Below are positions 1 through 8,540 of a stretch of DNA of 13,794 bases, piece after piece (the first letter of the stretch is position 1; each line of letters starts with the position of its first letter). The notes under the pieces were generated by a model. The model saw only the letters and a list, made by a program, of their open reading frames with translations. It ran no database searches and was not told the DNA's origin. The stretch spans positions 1 through 13,794 of the forward strand of contig JAEDFR010000065.1 in the NCBI GenBank assembly GCA_016297945.1, in the 5' to 3' direction. Position numbers and translations under genes: made by a program. The stretch comes from Lachnospiraceae bacterium (GTDB taxonomy: Bacteria > Bacillota > Clostridia > Lachnospirales > Lachnospiraceae).

Positions 1-55
<55 letters not shown>

Positions 56-72
56 GTCTCACGACATTGCCT

Positions 73-101
73 ATTTTACAAGACAATTCAGCTCTTGTCA
101 A
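73..101 (-). promoter_or_regulatory. Sigma-A promoter of tRNA-Phe
   Basis: On the minus strand a perfect -35 TTGACA (complement of 96-101) is separated by exactly 17 bases from a -10 TAAAAT (complement of 73-78). Predicted initiation is near 66, leaving a leader of roughly 11 bases before the tRNA 5' end at 55. The -35 box contains the TGA stop codon (98-100) of the upstream glycosyltransferase gene. I infer independent transcription of the tRNA, with possible read-through from the operon since no strong terminator separates them. Confidence 0.8.
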
Positions 102-1156
102 GAACAAAATAGCATTTCGGAAATCTCTTTTGCCACTTCCGATACCGGATGTTTCAAAAGCCATGTATTTTCACTCTCCGAAAGCATACCCAGCCGCTTT
201 GCAACGGTAATTTTATTGACCATATCAAAGTATTCTTTCAGTTCTTTGTATGTACCAATATGATCAAGAATACTTTCCTGATACAACTCGTATTCATGTT
301 CGCAGGATGAAATAATCTGCATTGCCAGTTTTAATTCTCCATTGATATCACTGGCTTCCATCAAAATATCGGGACGCTTTTTTACGACCTGATAAAAGTA
401 TTCTTTTGCCTGCGAAAGCTTCTTTTCCATGATATAATGCTCTAACCGGGTTTTTACTTCCAGAGTTTCCTTTTTTTCACCCACCATGCCAACCATGGAT
501 TCATGCACTTTTAATTGGTTAACAATACAGTACACTTTCAAAAGAAATTCCGAAATAAAGCCAAAAACACGTTTTCGGTAATCATCATATCCGGTAAAAT
601 CCATTTGTGGCTCCATTTCAAAAAAGATGGAAAAAAGCCAGTCTACATAGGAATCAAACAACTCACTTCTACAAATGATCATATTTCCGAAATAGGTTTT
701 ATTTTGATGCACCAGATTTTGATATGTCTCATAGTATTCCGGATATTTATCCTTTAGAATCTCACCGGCCAGAATTAAATCCTTTAAATTGTGATCTGCT
801 CCAAATCCATCATAATATGCAGAGCGAAGCTCCAATGTTTTCGTTGTCATCAAATCGTACTCTGATAAGATATTCTCAATTTCTTTTGATGAATACACTT
901 TACCGTTTTCATTAATCAGATACCTTCGATAATGACAAATTCCTTTGATATCCGCATCGCAACAATTATGAGCTGCCCAGTATAAACCGGTCAGCTCACT
1001 GTAATATGGATTTTTTTCTGAAATTTCTATTCCGGTATCATCCCCGATATATCCAAGATCTTTTTTCCCTTTATGCCCCACATGAAGCGGGATATACATG
1101 GAATCTTTGGGGGGATCAAACGGCTTATGGGTACAGACAAAAATTTTCGTTTTCAT
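98..1156 (-). CDS. DUF4422 family glycosyltransferase-like protein
   Basis: The 352-aa product begins KIFVCTHKPFDPP and continues with segments typical of the DUF4422 family: a GDDTGIEIS stretch, NPYYSELTGLYWAAHN, ICHYRRYL and a FGNMIICRSELFDSYVDWLF block. DUF4422 proteins are usually found in capsule or exopolysaccharide loci and are annotated as glycosyltransferases; the exact sugar and acceptor cannot be read from sequence. The family region covers roughly residues 1-225. The C-terminal 125 residues are charged and probably helical, and I do not recognise them. No signal peptide or membrane segment is evident, so it is likely cytoplasmic. The start codon directly follows the TAA of the DUF815 gene (TAAATG), with a GGAG site inside the last codons of that gene. 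This indicates tight translational coupling. No other polysaccharide gene is in the window. Confidence 0.85.
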   Translation of the reverse strand: MKTKIFVCTHKPFDPPKDSMYIPLHVGHKGKKDLGYIGDDTGIEISEKNPYYSELTGLYWAAHNCCDADIKGICHYRRYLINENGKVYSSKEIENILSEYDLMTTKTLELRSAYYDGFGADHNLKDLILAGEILKDKYPEYYETYQNLVHQNKTYFGNMIICRSELFDSYVDWLFSIFFEMEPQMDFTGYDDYRKRVFGFISEFLLKVYCIVNQLKVHESMVGMVGEKKETLEVKTRLEHYIMEKKLSQAKEYFYQVVKKRPDILMEASDINGELKLAMQIISSCEHEYELYQESILDHIGTYKELKEYFDMVNKITVAKRLGMLSESENTWLLKHPVSEVAKEISEMLFCS

Positions 1157-2467
1157 TTATTGCTCCATGGCACTCAGATAGTATACAAATTGCTGCGCCG
1201 TACGTCCTGAAATTCCGCCATGGGAAAGCTCCCACTTGTTTGCCTCAGCACGAATTTCTTCATCCGACATTTGAATTCCGGCTCTGTGTGCCAGCTCAGT
1301 TGCAATATGGAAATATTCTTTGGGCGAAGGTTTGGAATAGCTGATGGTAACACCAAAACGATGCACCAATGAAAGCTTCTCCTCCATGGTGTCGGATTTA
1401 TGAATGCCGTTATCAACCTGTACATCACTTCTATCGCCCCATGTTTCTTTGATCAGGTGGCGACGGTTTGAAGTCGCATAAATCAGGATATTTTCCGGCT
1501 TTGTCTCGACGCCGCCTTCAATAACAGCCTTTAAAAACTTATATTCTACCTCGAATTCTTCGAAGGAAAGGTCATCCATATAGATAATAAATTTATAATT
1601 CCTGTTTTTAATCTGGGCAATCACATTGGAGAGATCTTTAAACTGGTGCTTGTAAATCTCGATCATACGAAGTCCCTGATCATAAAACTGATTGACAATC
1701 GCTTTGATACTGGTTGATTTTCCGGTACCGCTGTCACCGAATAGTAAACAGTTATTCGCCTTTTTACCTTCAACAAAAGCTTTGGTATTATCTACCAGCT
1801 TCTTTTTCTGGATTTCGTAACCGATTAAATCATCTAACATCACCTTATCCATATTGTTAATTGCCTGGAAGGTAATATGTCCGAATTCATCCACATTTCC
1901 AATGCGGAATGCTTTATTCAGTCCAAACATTCCCACACCGTAGTCTTTATAAAATCCGGTTACAGATTCAAAAAATTCATCTTCATTGTTAGCATTTGCT
2001 AACTTTTTGCTCAATGCCTGAACCTTTTCACTGACATTTTTATTGTACATTAGCTCAGGTTTTCCAATAGCATGATAATCGGACAGCGTGGAAAAACAGT
2101 CAATATCCAATGCTTTTTCCAGATAAGAAAAATCATAATGGAATAAATCCATAAATGCCTTAAAATCATTTTTTGCAAAGTGATTGACACTGCCGTTCTG
2201 CGCGCCGGTCTTTTCACAGGTAATACTGAAAGGATTTTCATCCGTAATCAATAGATAGGTCAGGTAGTTCTGCCATAGATTGTCATCAAATCCGTAATCC
2301 GTTGCAATTACCAGTATTTTCTTGATTTGTTTATATATGCGTGTAATCAGGATATCCTTATTATAATCCTGGGATTTAACCTGTGCACAGATATCTGCAA
2401 GCTCCATCAGGATGCAGTCCTTTGGTAAATCTCCATAAATAATTAGTTTTGAAATAATCTCGTTCAT
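1157..2467 (-). CDS. DUF815-family AAA ATPase
   Basis: This 436-aa protein matches the DUF815 (ATP-binding, AAA-like) family. A Walker A GDSGTGKS lies at residues 244-251 and a Walker B FIIYMDD at about 293-299. After these come an IYATSNRRHLI sensor-1-like stretch and an arginine-containing HRFGVTISY segment near the end of the ATPase domain. The N-terminal 200 residues form a family-typical helical region. The C-terminus (about 375-436) resembles an AAA lid. The biological role of DUF815 proteins is not established. The gene starts 24 bases after the ABC exporter gene with a GAGGAT site six bases before ATG, and its stop abuts the DUF4422 start. It is therefore probably part of the same transcript. 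No membrane segments are visible. Family assignment is firm; function is unknown. Confidence 0.88.
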   Translation of the reverse strand: MNEIISKLIIYGDLPKDCILMELADICAQVKSQDYNKDILITRIYKQIKKILVIATDYGFDDNLWQNYLTYLLITDENPFSITCEKTGAQNGSVNHFAKNDFKAFMDLFHYDFSYLEKALDIDCFSTLSDYHAIGKPELMYNKNVSEKVQALSKKLANANNEDEFFESVTGFYKDYGVGMFGLNKAFRIGNVDEFGHITFQAINNMDKVMLDDLIGYEIQKKKLVDNTKAFVEGKKANNCLLFGDSGTGKSTSIKAIVNQFYDQGLRMIEIYKHQFKDLSNVIAQIKNRNYKFIIYMDDLSFEEFEVEYKFLKAVIEGGVETKPENILIYATSNRRHLIKETWGDRSDVQVDNGIHKSDTMEEKLSLVHRFGVTISYSKPSPKEYFHIATELAHRAGIQMSDEEIRAEANKWELSHGGISGRTAQQFVYYLSAMEQ

Positions 2468-2491
2468 GTTTTATCCTCAATATTTATCTCT

Positions 2492-4348
2492 TTAAGAAGC
2501 CTCTTCAAACTGACTGTTATACAGTTTAGCATAAAATCCGTTCTTTTCCAACAATTCCTCGTGCGTACCCTGCTCGATAATATCTCCGTCTTTCATAACT
2601 AAAATCAGATCGGCATCACGTATGGTAGAAAGTCTGTGCGCGATAATAAAACTGGTTCTTCCTTTCATCAGGTTATCCATTGCTTTTTGGATTCGTATTT
2701 CGGTACGTGTATCAACGGAAGAGGTAGCCTCATCCAGAATTAAGATTTTATTATCCGCCAAAATAGCCCGTGCGATGGTCAATAGCTGTTTCTGTCCCTG
2801 TGACACGTTGCTGGCATCTTCGTTTAATTCCATATCATATCCACCGGGCAGTGTTTCAATAAAGCGGTGCGCATGCGCTGCTTTCGCTGCAGCAATGACT
2901 TCTTCATCGGTTGCATCAAGTCTTCCGTAGCGGATGTTTTCCATAATGCTTCCTTTAAACAACCAGGTATCCTGCAATACCATGCCAAACGCATCTCGAA
3001 GTTCTCTTCGGTTAAAATCTTTGATATTATGTCCGTCAATTTTGATGGCTCCGTCATTGACATCATAGAAACGCATCAGCAGTTTTACCATGGTTGTTTT
3101 ACCGGCACCGGTCGGTCCGACAATGGCAATTTTTTGTCCCTGTTTGATTTCGGTACTGAAATCATGAATGATGATCTGATCGTCTTTATATCCGAAAAGA
3201 ACATGCTCAAAAGAAACATTTCCGACAATGTTGTCAACACTGACAGGATTTTCAACAATCTGGCTTTCTTCTTCCTCGTTGAGGAATTCAAAAACACGTT
3301 CTGCTGCCGCAGCCATGGACTGTACCTGGTTTGCAACCTGGGCAATCTGCTGTATCGGCTGGGTAAAGTTTTTCACATACTGGATAAATGCCTGAATATC
3401 ACCAATCTCGATAGTCCCTTTGATTGCCAGAAGCCCTCCAATCAAAGCAACAGCTGCATAGCCTAAATTTCCCACAAACATCATGATGGGATGCATCATA
3501 CCGGATAAAAACTGTGACTTCCATGCCGATTCATAAAGGTAGTCATTGGTTTGATTAAAATCACGAATGACTTCCTCTTCTTTATTGTATGCTTTTATTA
3601 CCAAATGTCCGGTAAAATTCTCCTCCACCTGTCCGTTGATTTCTCCCAGATATTCCTGCTGAGAGCGGAAGTATTTTTGTGATTTTTTCATCACAAATGC
3701 AATCATAGAGATGGAAGTCGGTAAAATAAACAGTGCTATTAATGTCAAAAGCGGAGATATCGAAATCATCATAACCAGAACACCCACCATCATGGTTACC
3801 GATGTGATAATCTGATTAATACTTTGACTCAAACTCATTCCCAGAGTATCAACATCGTTGGTAATTCTGGATAATACCTCTCCATAGGTCCTGCTTTCAA
3901 AATATTTCATAGGCATGCGGTTGATTTTTTCCGAAATTTCTTTCCGCATCCGGTAGCAGATTTTCTGACTGATGGTGCTCATAATATAATGCTGAATAAA
4001 GGTAAAGAGTGCACTGACCACATATAAAGCCAGTACAAACAGTAAAATTCTGCTGATTTTGGTTAGGTCAATTCCACCTGTTCCCGCAATTTTAGCCATC
4101 AGACCGTCTGAAAGAGTTGTGGTTGCTTTTCCCAATACTTTGGGACCTACAACATTGAATACGGTTCCTACAACCGCAAATATCATGACAACGAGAATAG
4201 CCAGTTTATATCTTCCGATATAAGCGATTAATTTTCCGATAGAGCCTTTGAAATCTTTAGCCTTCTCTGTCGGAAACATATCGGGACCGCCCGGTCCGCC
4301 GTGCCCTCTTCTCTTTGGAGGTCTGTGATATGTTTTTTGCTCACTCAT
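2492..4348 (-). CDS. ABC exporter half-transporter, subunit with canonical catalytic residues
   Basis: This 618-aa protein has an ABC type 1 exporter membrane domain (about residues 40-340) fused to a nucleotide-binding domain. Walker A GPTGAGKTT is at about 410-418, the Q-loop reads MVLQD, and Walker B ILILDE with the catalytic glutamate is at about 533-540. The switch histidine is in AHRLST at about 567-572. Its signature motif is degenerate, NVSQGQ (about 511-516) instead of LSGGQ. The N-terminus is rich in Gly, Pro, His and Arg (RRGHGGPGGPD), as is common in this group. These features match the TM288-like partner of heterodimeric exporters of the TM287/288, BmrCD and LmrCD type. Substrate is unknown; drugs or lipids are typical for the family. 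The gene overlaps the 730-aa partner by four bases (ATGA) and has a strong AAAGGAGG site. Confidence 0.95.
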   Translation of the reverse strand: MSEQKTYHRPPKRRGHGGPGGPDMFPTEKAKDFKGSIGKLIAYIGRYKLAILVVMIFAVVGTVFNVVGPKVLGKATTTLSDGLMAKIAGTGGIDLTKISRILLFVLALYVVSALFTFIQHYIMSTISQKICYRMRKEISEKINRMPMKYFESRTYGEVLSRITNDVDTLGMSLSQSINQIITSVTMMVGVLVMMISISPLLTLIALFILPTSISMIAFVMKKSQKYFRSQQEYLGEINGQVEENFTGHLVIKAYNKEEEVIRDFNQTNDYLYESAWKSQFLSGMMHPIMMFVGNLGYAAVALIGGLLAIKGTIEIGDIQAFIQYVKNFTQPIQQIAQVANQVQSMAAAAERVFEFLNEEEESQIVENPVSVDNIVGNVSFEHVLFGYKDDQIIIHDFSTEIKQGQKIAIVGPTGAGKTTMVKLLMRFYDVNDGAIKIDGHNIKDFNRRELRDAFGMVLQDTWLFKGSIMENIRYGRLDATDEEVIAAAKAAHAHRFIETLPGGYDMELNEDASNVSQGQKQLLTIARAILADNKILILDEATSSVDTRTEIRIQKAMDNLMKGRTSFIIAHRLSTIRDADLILVMKDGDIIEQGTHEELLEKNGFYAKLYNSQFEEAS

Positions 4349-6537
4349 AATGATGCCTCCTTTTCATTCAGTCCTAATTCTTTGGCCGATAACTGAGATT
4401 TGGCAATCTGTTCATATACTTCACAATTCTTAAGCAAATCTTCATGTTTGCCCATTCCGACAATTTTTCCCTCATCCAGCACCAAAATCTGATCCGCATG
4501 GATAATGGTACTAATTCTCTGTGCAACGATCAAGACCGTAGAATCCTTGATTTTATCTGCCAGTGCCTTACGAAGTGCCGCATCCGTTTTCATATCCAGT
4601 GCTGAAAAACTATCATCAAATACCATGATTTTTGGTTTCTTTACAATTGCTCTTGCAATGGCCAGTCTCTGGCGCTGACCGCCGGAAACATTACTTCCAC
4701 CCTGTGCAATAGCACTATCAAAATCATCCTTTTTTTCTTCCACGAAATCCAATGCCTGTGCAATGGAAGCAGCCTCCTTGATTTCTTCCTCAGTTGCATC
4801 ATGCTTACCAAATCGAAGATTGGAAGCAATCGTTCCGGAAAACAAAACTCCTTTTTGAGGCACAAAACCAATTGATTCCCGTAAATCCTCCATCTTTATG
4901 TCCCGGATATCCACGCCGTCAATGGTAACGGAACCCTCTTTGACATCATAAAAACGTGGCAGCAGATTAACCAGTGTGGATTTACCGCAACCCGTACTTC
5001 CGATAATGGCTGTAATCTCTCCGGGCCTTGCCGTAAAGGAAATATTCTCCAATACATCGGTCTTCGCATTCGGATAAGCAAAAGACACATTTTCATATCG
5101 GACAATACCTTCCCCTACATGGAAGTCCTTAGCATCCGGCTTGTCTGTTAAAGACAAAGGTGTTTTTAACACTTCTTCAATTCGATCTGCTGCAACGCCG
5201 GCACGGGGCAGCATAATGGAAAGCATGGTTAAAAACAGGAAGGACATAACGATCTGCATCGCATATATGATAAAAGCGGTCATGGCTCCGACCTGCATGG
5301 TGCCTAAATCTATTTTTTTCGCAGCCACCCAGGTGATCAAAATCGAAGTTCCGTTCATAATAATCATCATACCGGGCATCATCACAGCCATGACACGGTT
5401 TGTGAAAAGCTGTGTTTTCATTAAATCCTGATTGGCGACATCGAACCGTTCTTCTTCTTTCTTCTCTCTGCCAAAAGCACGGATAACGGAAAGACCCGTT
5501 AATATTTCACGGGAAACCAGATTGAGCCGGTCAACCAATACCTGCATAATCTGGAATTTCGGCATGGCAACCGTGACTAAAAATCCGATCAGACACAACA
5601 GACAGGCTACCGCAACTACAATGATCCAGCCCATTCCCGACCGGGTATTGATAACTTTAACTACACCGCCCACACCGATAATCGGCGCATATAAAACCAT
5701 ACGTAACATCATGATGGTAAACATCTGTACCTGCTGAATATCATTGGTACTTCTGGTAATTAAAGACGCTGTTGAAAAGCTGTCGATTTCTGCATTGGAA
5801 AATCCAATTACTTTTTCAAAAACATTGTTTCTCAGCTTCCGTCCGATATCAGCTCCGACTCTGGATGCAAACAATCCAACCAAAAGAGCGGCTGCTGCCA
5901 TCAAAAGAGCCATAGCAAGCATTTTCAGTCCGGCCATCAGAAGATAACGGATTTGAATCAAATCAACCTCCATGCCTGCCTCTTGTTGACAGCTCTTTGT
6001 AAATTGAAGTGCCATGGATTTGGTTGTATTTTCACCGGTGGTTTCAACCATCTTCTCCACCCCGGCTCTGGCCTGTAAAATCATCTGTTGAATTTGATCC
6101 ATTGGGATTTCTCCGACCACATCTTCAGATGACAAAGCCGGAATATCTGTCATTTCAGACATATTTGTGGTATCCGAATTCTGCATATTCTGCAACTGGT
6201 AGGCAAGCGTAATGGGGATTAACATTTCCGAATCCAACTGTTCCAATTCATCTTCTGAATAATCAGTCAGATAACAGATTCCATCCCTTAACGAATAGCT
6301 TTCCTTCCATATCTGCTTCTCATCCTCATCCATCATGTAGGAAAGCATATCATAGGTTTCTTTTGTAACCTGCTGTGGCATAATATATTCCACACCACCG
6401 TTGATAATTCCGGTATCAATAATATTGGAAGTAAGCTGTGGCAATTCCAGATCGCAATATGCCTGAACAACTAACAGGATAAAAATAACCAGCACACTTT
6501 TCCAATAAGGAATTAAATTTTTGAATATTTTGCCCAT
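4345..6537 (-). CDS. ABC exporter half-transporter, subunit with degenerate catalytic site
   Basis: This 730-aa half-transporter is the TM287-like partner of the downstream 618-aa subunit. TM1 lies at about residues 14-32. It is followed by an unusually long, acidic, Met/Gln-rich extracellular insertion of about 150 residues before TM2 (about 200-225). The nucleotide-binding domain has Walker A GSTGCGKST (about 512-520) and an intact NVSGGQ signature (about 614-619). The Walker B reads IMVFDD, with Asp in place of the catalytic Glu (about 635-640), and the switch His is Gln in VAQRIST (about 669-675). The Asp/Gln pair is the known hallmark of the degenerate ATP site. The intact signature is expected to complete the hydrolysing site using the partner's Walker motifs. 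Start is supported by AAGGAG five bases upstream. It is the first gene of the operon. Confidence 0.95.
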   Translation of the reverse strand: MGKIFKNLIPYWKSVLVIFILLVVQAYCDLELPQLTSNIIDTGIINGGVEYIMPQQVTKETYDMLSYMMDEDEKQIWKESYSLRDGICYLTDYSEDELEQLDSEMLIPITLAYQLQNMQNSDTTNMSEMTDIPALSSEDVVGEIPMDQIQQMILQARAGVEKMVETTGENTTKSMALQFTKSCQQEAGMEVDLIQIRYLLMAGLKMLAMALLMAAAALLVGLFASRVGADIGRKLRNNVFEKVIGFSNAEIDSFSTASLITRSTNDIQQVQMFTIMMLRMVLYAPIIGVGGVVKVINTRSGMGWIIVVAVACLLCLIGFLVTVAMPKFQIMQVLVDRLNLVSREILTGLSVIRAFGREKKEEERFDVANQDLMKTQLFTNRVMAVMMPGMMIIMNGTSILITWVAAKKIDLGTMQVGAMTAFIIYAMQIVMSFLFLTMLSIMLPRAGVAADRIEEVLKTPLSLTDKPDAKDFHVGEGIVRYENVSFAYPNAKTDVLENISFTARPGEITAIIGSTGCGKSTLVNLLPRFYDVKEGSVTIDGVDIRDIKMEDLRESIGFVPQKGVLFSGTIASNLRFGKHDATEEEIKEAASIAQALDFVEEKKDDFDSAIAQGGSNVSGGQRQRLAIARAIVKKPKIMVFDDSFSALDMKTDAALRKALADKIKDSTVLIVAQRISTIIHADQILVLDEGKIVGMGKHEDLLKNCEVYEQIAKSQLSAKELGLNEKEASL

Positions 6538-6589
6538 ACTAGCTCCTTTATTATCAGTCTTAACAAAAACAATTCTAAAACGAATGACA

Positions 6590-6600
6590 GGGTGTCACCC
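6590..6600. promoter_or_regulatory. Candidate operator: nested palindromes just downstream of the exporter promoter
   Basis: GGGTG-T-CACCC (6590-6600) is a perfect inverted repeat. It overlaps a second perfect one, TGACA-GGG-TGTCA (6585-6597). Both lie 3-18 bases beyond the predicted transcription start of the exporter operon, where a repressor would block transcription. In RNA they could form alternative short hairpins in a leader of about 65 bases. No regulator gene (MarR, TetR or GntR type) is next to this operon in the window. The binding protein, if any, is unknown. Confidence 0.4.
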
Positions 6601-6609
6601 ACCTTTATT

Positions 6610-6638
6610 TTTATATGCCATTTAAAAGGTAATGTCAA
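6610..6638 (-). promoter_or_regulatory. Sigma-A promoter of the ABC exporter operon
   Basis: On the minus strand a perfect -35 TTGACA (complement of 6633-6638) and a -10 TATAAA (complement of 6610-6615) are separated by exactly 17 bases. Transcription should start near 6603, giving a leader of about 65 bases before the 730-aa exporter gene. No terminator is evident between the four downstream genes, so this promoter probably serves the operon to position 98. Confidence 0.85.
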
Positions 6639-6817
6639 CCGAGTTTAGATTCTTTTAATCTTTCATCTTAATACTTCTTTATAATATTTCTTTTTGATTT
6701 CTCTTTTTAAGTTTTCTTTTCAATATTTCTTTATTCTTCCTATTGCAATATAACGTATCTTTTTTAAACATATTATGGCACTTTTTTATATAAAATTTTG
6801 CTTTTCTATTACTATAT
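6639..6817. other. AT-rich intergenic spacer with no supported gene
   Basis: This stretch is pyrimidine-rich on the plus strand and very AT-rich. It contains two copies of AATATTTCTTT, near 6683 and 6731, and runs of T. The only open frame is a 30-codon lysine-rich one on the minus strand without a ribosome binding site, which base composition alone explains. I see no RNA gene, and nothing beyond spacer upstream of the exporter promoter. Confidence 0.5.
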
Positions 6818-6853
6818 AAAAAACTACAGCACCCAAAACATGCTGCAGTTTTT
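6818..6853 (-). terminator. Intrinsic terminator after the DUF554 gene
   Basis: Two 13-base arms (6819-6831 and 6841-6853) are complementary apart from one G-U pair, with a 9-base loop. Read on the minus strand the stem ends in a run of six U (complement of 6818-6823). It lies about 60 bases past the DUF554 stop codon. The A/T tracts on both sides may let it work in both directions. Confidence 0.85.
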
Positions 6854-6912
6854 GTTTTTAAAACCTGTTTTCAATAACAAGGGGATATTTCATAATCCAT
6901 ATAGAAACAATA

Positions 6913-7593
6913 TTAAAAACATCCAAGTAAAAGAAAAAATACGACAGGAACAAATAAACAAGGCAACATATTTAACGTTTTGATTTCCTTGATTTTTAAA
7001 ATGGAAATGCCGGAACTGGCAATTAAGAATCCACCAACAATCGAAATCTCAGTCATCATGTCGGCACTCATAAAATCACCTAAAAGACATGCCAACAGAT
7101 ATATGGCTCCCTGCCAACAAAAGAGCACCGGTGCACAAATGACAATACCAATTCCGTAAGCAGATGCTAACACACAGGAGGTAACCAGATCCAATGTTGC
7201 ATTGGTAAATAAATAAGTATGATCTCCGTTTAATGCGCTGTTAATAGGACCCAGAATGGATAATGTACCGATACAAAACAGTAATACGCCGGTAGAAATA
7301 CCCTCTCCCAGTCTTCCTTTTCCGGAAAAAGACTGTGTCAGCTTTTGAAAACGTTCATCGATATGCAACATGGTGCCAAGTAAGCTTCCCAATGCCAAAG
7401 CTACAATAAATAATACCGGATAATTGCTTTTGGGCATATTCTGGACAACGGCATTGATTCCTAAACCGGTCGCCGCCAGTCCCATCGCCTGAAATAATGT
7501 TTCCTTATATTCTTCCTTAATTCCCTTTTTTATGATACTTCCTAGGACGGAGCCTGTCAGGATAGTAAGCGTATTTACGATTGTACCTATCAT
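6913..7593 (-). CDS. DUF554 family membrane protein (YdfK-like)
   Basis: The 226-aa product is a polytopic membrane protein of the DUF554 family, whose Bacillus member is YdfK. It starts with MIGTIVNTLTILTGSVLG and has about six to eight hydrophobic segments (roughly 1-23, 34-51, 58-77, 98-118, 130-172, 180-200 and 206-226). A family-like central motif, GPINSALNGDHTYLFTNATLD, precedes the fifth segment. The molecular function is not established; the family is often called a putative membrane transport or permease-like protein. Length is normal for the family. The Shine-Dalgarno region is weak (GCGAGAACGAAATT before ATG). A terminator follows at 6818-6853, and the gene appears to be a single-gene unit. 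I see no clear promoter in the 115 bases upstream. Confidence 0.88.
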   Translation of the reverse strand: MIGTIVNTLTILTGSVLGSIIKKGIKEEYKETLFQAMGLAATGLGINAVVQNMPKSNYPVLFIVALALGSLLGTMLHIDERFQKLTQSFSGKGRLGEGISTGVLLFCIGTLSILGPINSALNGDHTYLFTNATLDLVTSCVLASAYGIGIVICAPVLFCWQGAIYLLACLLGDFMSADMMTEISIVGGFLIASSGISILKIKEIKTLNMLPCLFVPVVFFLLLGCF

Positions 7594-7708
7594 AATTTCG
7601 TTCTCGCTTTTCTTATTCTTGATATTTTTTATTTTTGTTTTTTCATAGCTCTGTTTTACACAACATTTTGTTTTACAGTCATTTCATTTTATCTCAATAA
7701 CTCCAAAT

Positions 7709-8440
7709 TTAATCATGTCTTTCATCACTATTTTTATAGCATTCACAAAACCTTGCCGCAAAAGACGGTTCTTCATTTTTTGCATACAAGTGGGAAATAT
7801 CCCCGTAGCTGCTCATGCGAAAAGAGGCAATTCCTTCTCTTCGTTCTTCCGTCACAACGGTTGTAACAGATGTTGGAGCCGCACAAAAACCATGCCACAA
7901 AACCATGGGTGAAATTCCCAGCAAATGACTTAACAAAACACATCCCAGTCCAAAATGACAGAAAAATGCAATCGTATCATTGTTGGGCTTGGTTACCTTA
8001 TAATAATTACCTTCCCGCTCGTATCCGTGTTCAGCAAGAAATATATCAAACTCCTGTATAACACGTCGGTATTCTTCATCAACATTTCCTGCTTTTAAAA
8101 TCTCTGAATCGCTCCAGTTGTTTTTATCATAAAAGTTTTCTTTTGTAGTCCAGTCCTGCGGCAGCCAGTCCCAGGCAATCATTTTCTTATCACTGCGATC
8201 CGGTCTGTCAATGCGGCACGGAAATTCCTGCAGCCATTCCTTTACTTCTGCCTTTTGATTCAGTCTTTCCAGAGTAGCCTTTGCAGTATCCTTTGCCCGT
8301 CCCAAGGGGGAAACATAAAACTCATCAATTTTCATATTGCATAACTTTTCGGATAAAAGTTCTGCTTCCTTCCATCCTTTTTCGGTCAGAGAATCAATGG
8401 TATAATCCGGTTCGCCATGGCGAATAAATAGTAGTTTCAT
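7709..8440 (-). CDS. Histidine phosphatase (phosphoglycerate-mutase-like) family protein
   Basis: The 243-aa protein carries the branch hallmark RHGE at residues 7-10, where His8 is the expected phosphate acceptor. It also has SPLGRAKDTA with Arg48 and a second conserved histidine, His162, in FFCHFGLGCVLL. These residues form the catalytic core of histidine phosphatases. The middle insertion (about 75-125, rich in Trp and Asp) differs from glycolytic mutases. It therefore more likely acts on a small phosphorylated metabolite or nucleotide than as PGAM; the substrate cannot be predicted. It is cytoplasmic, with no signal peptide. An AAGGA site six bases before ATG supports the start. It has its own promoter at 8541-8569, and its neighbours are not functionally related. 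Confidence 0.92.
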   Translation of the reverse strand: MKLLFIRHGEPDYTIDSLTEKGWKEAELLSEKLCNMKIDEFYVSPLGRAKDTAKATLERLNQKAEVKEWLQEFPCRIDRPDRSDKKMIAWDWLPQDWTTKENFYDKNNWSDSEILKAGNVDEEYRRVIQEFDIFLAEHGYEREGNYYKVTKPNNDTIAFFCHFGLGCVLLSHLLGISPMVLWHGFCAAPTSVTTVVTEERREGIASFRMSSYGDISHLYAKNEEPSFAARFCECYKNSDERHD

Positions 8441-8540
8441 TTTTTTCCTTCTTTATTATTATTTTGTTTCGTAGATATCCATTTTCAATTATCAGCTGTT
8501 AAAACTACCAGCTTAAAATGAAATCTGTTTTTGCATATCT

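Noticed and set aside
515..1344. Several open frames on the plus strand opposite the glycosyltransferase, ATPase and exporter genes
   Set aside because: They have no family resemblance or ribosome binding sites and lie antisense to well-recognised genes.
6540..6603. Riboswitch in the exporter leader
   Set aside because: The leader is only about 65 bases with a short palindrome. No known aptamer motif or terminator/antiterminator pair is visible.
6679..6771. 30-codon minus-strand open frame, very rich in Lys and Arg
   Set aside because: It has no ribosome binding site and lies in a purine-rich, AT-rich stretch where such a frame is expected by composition. It also starts just past the DUF554 terminator.
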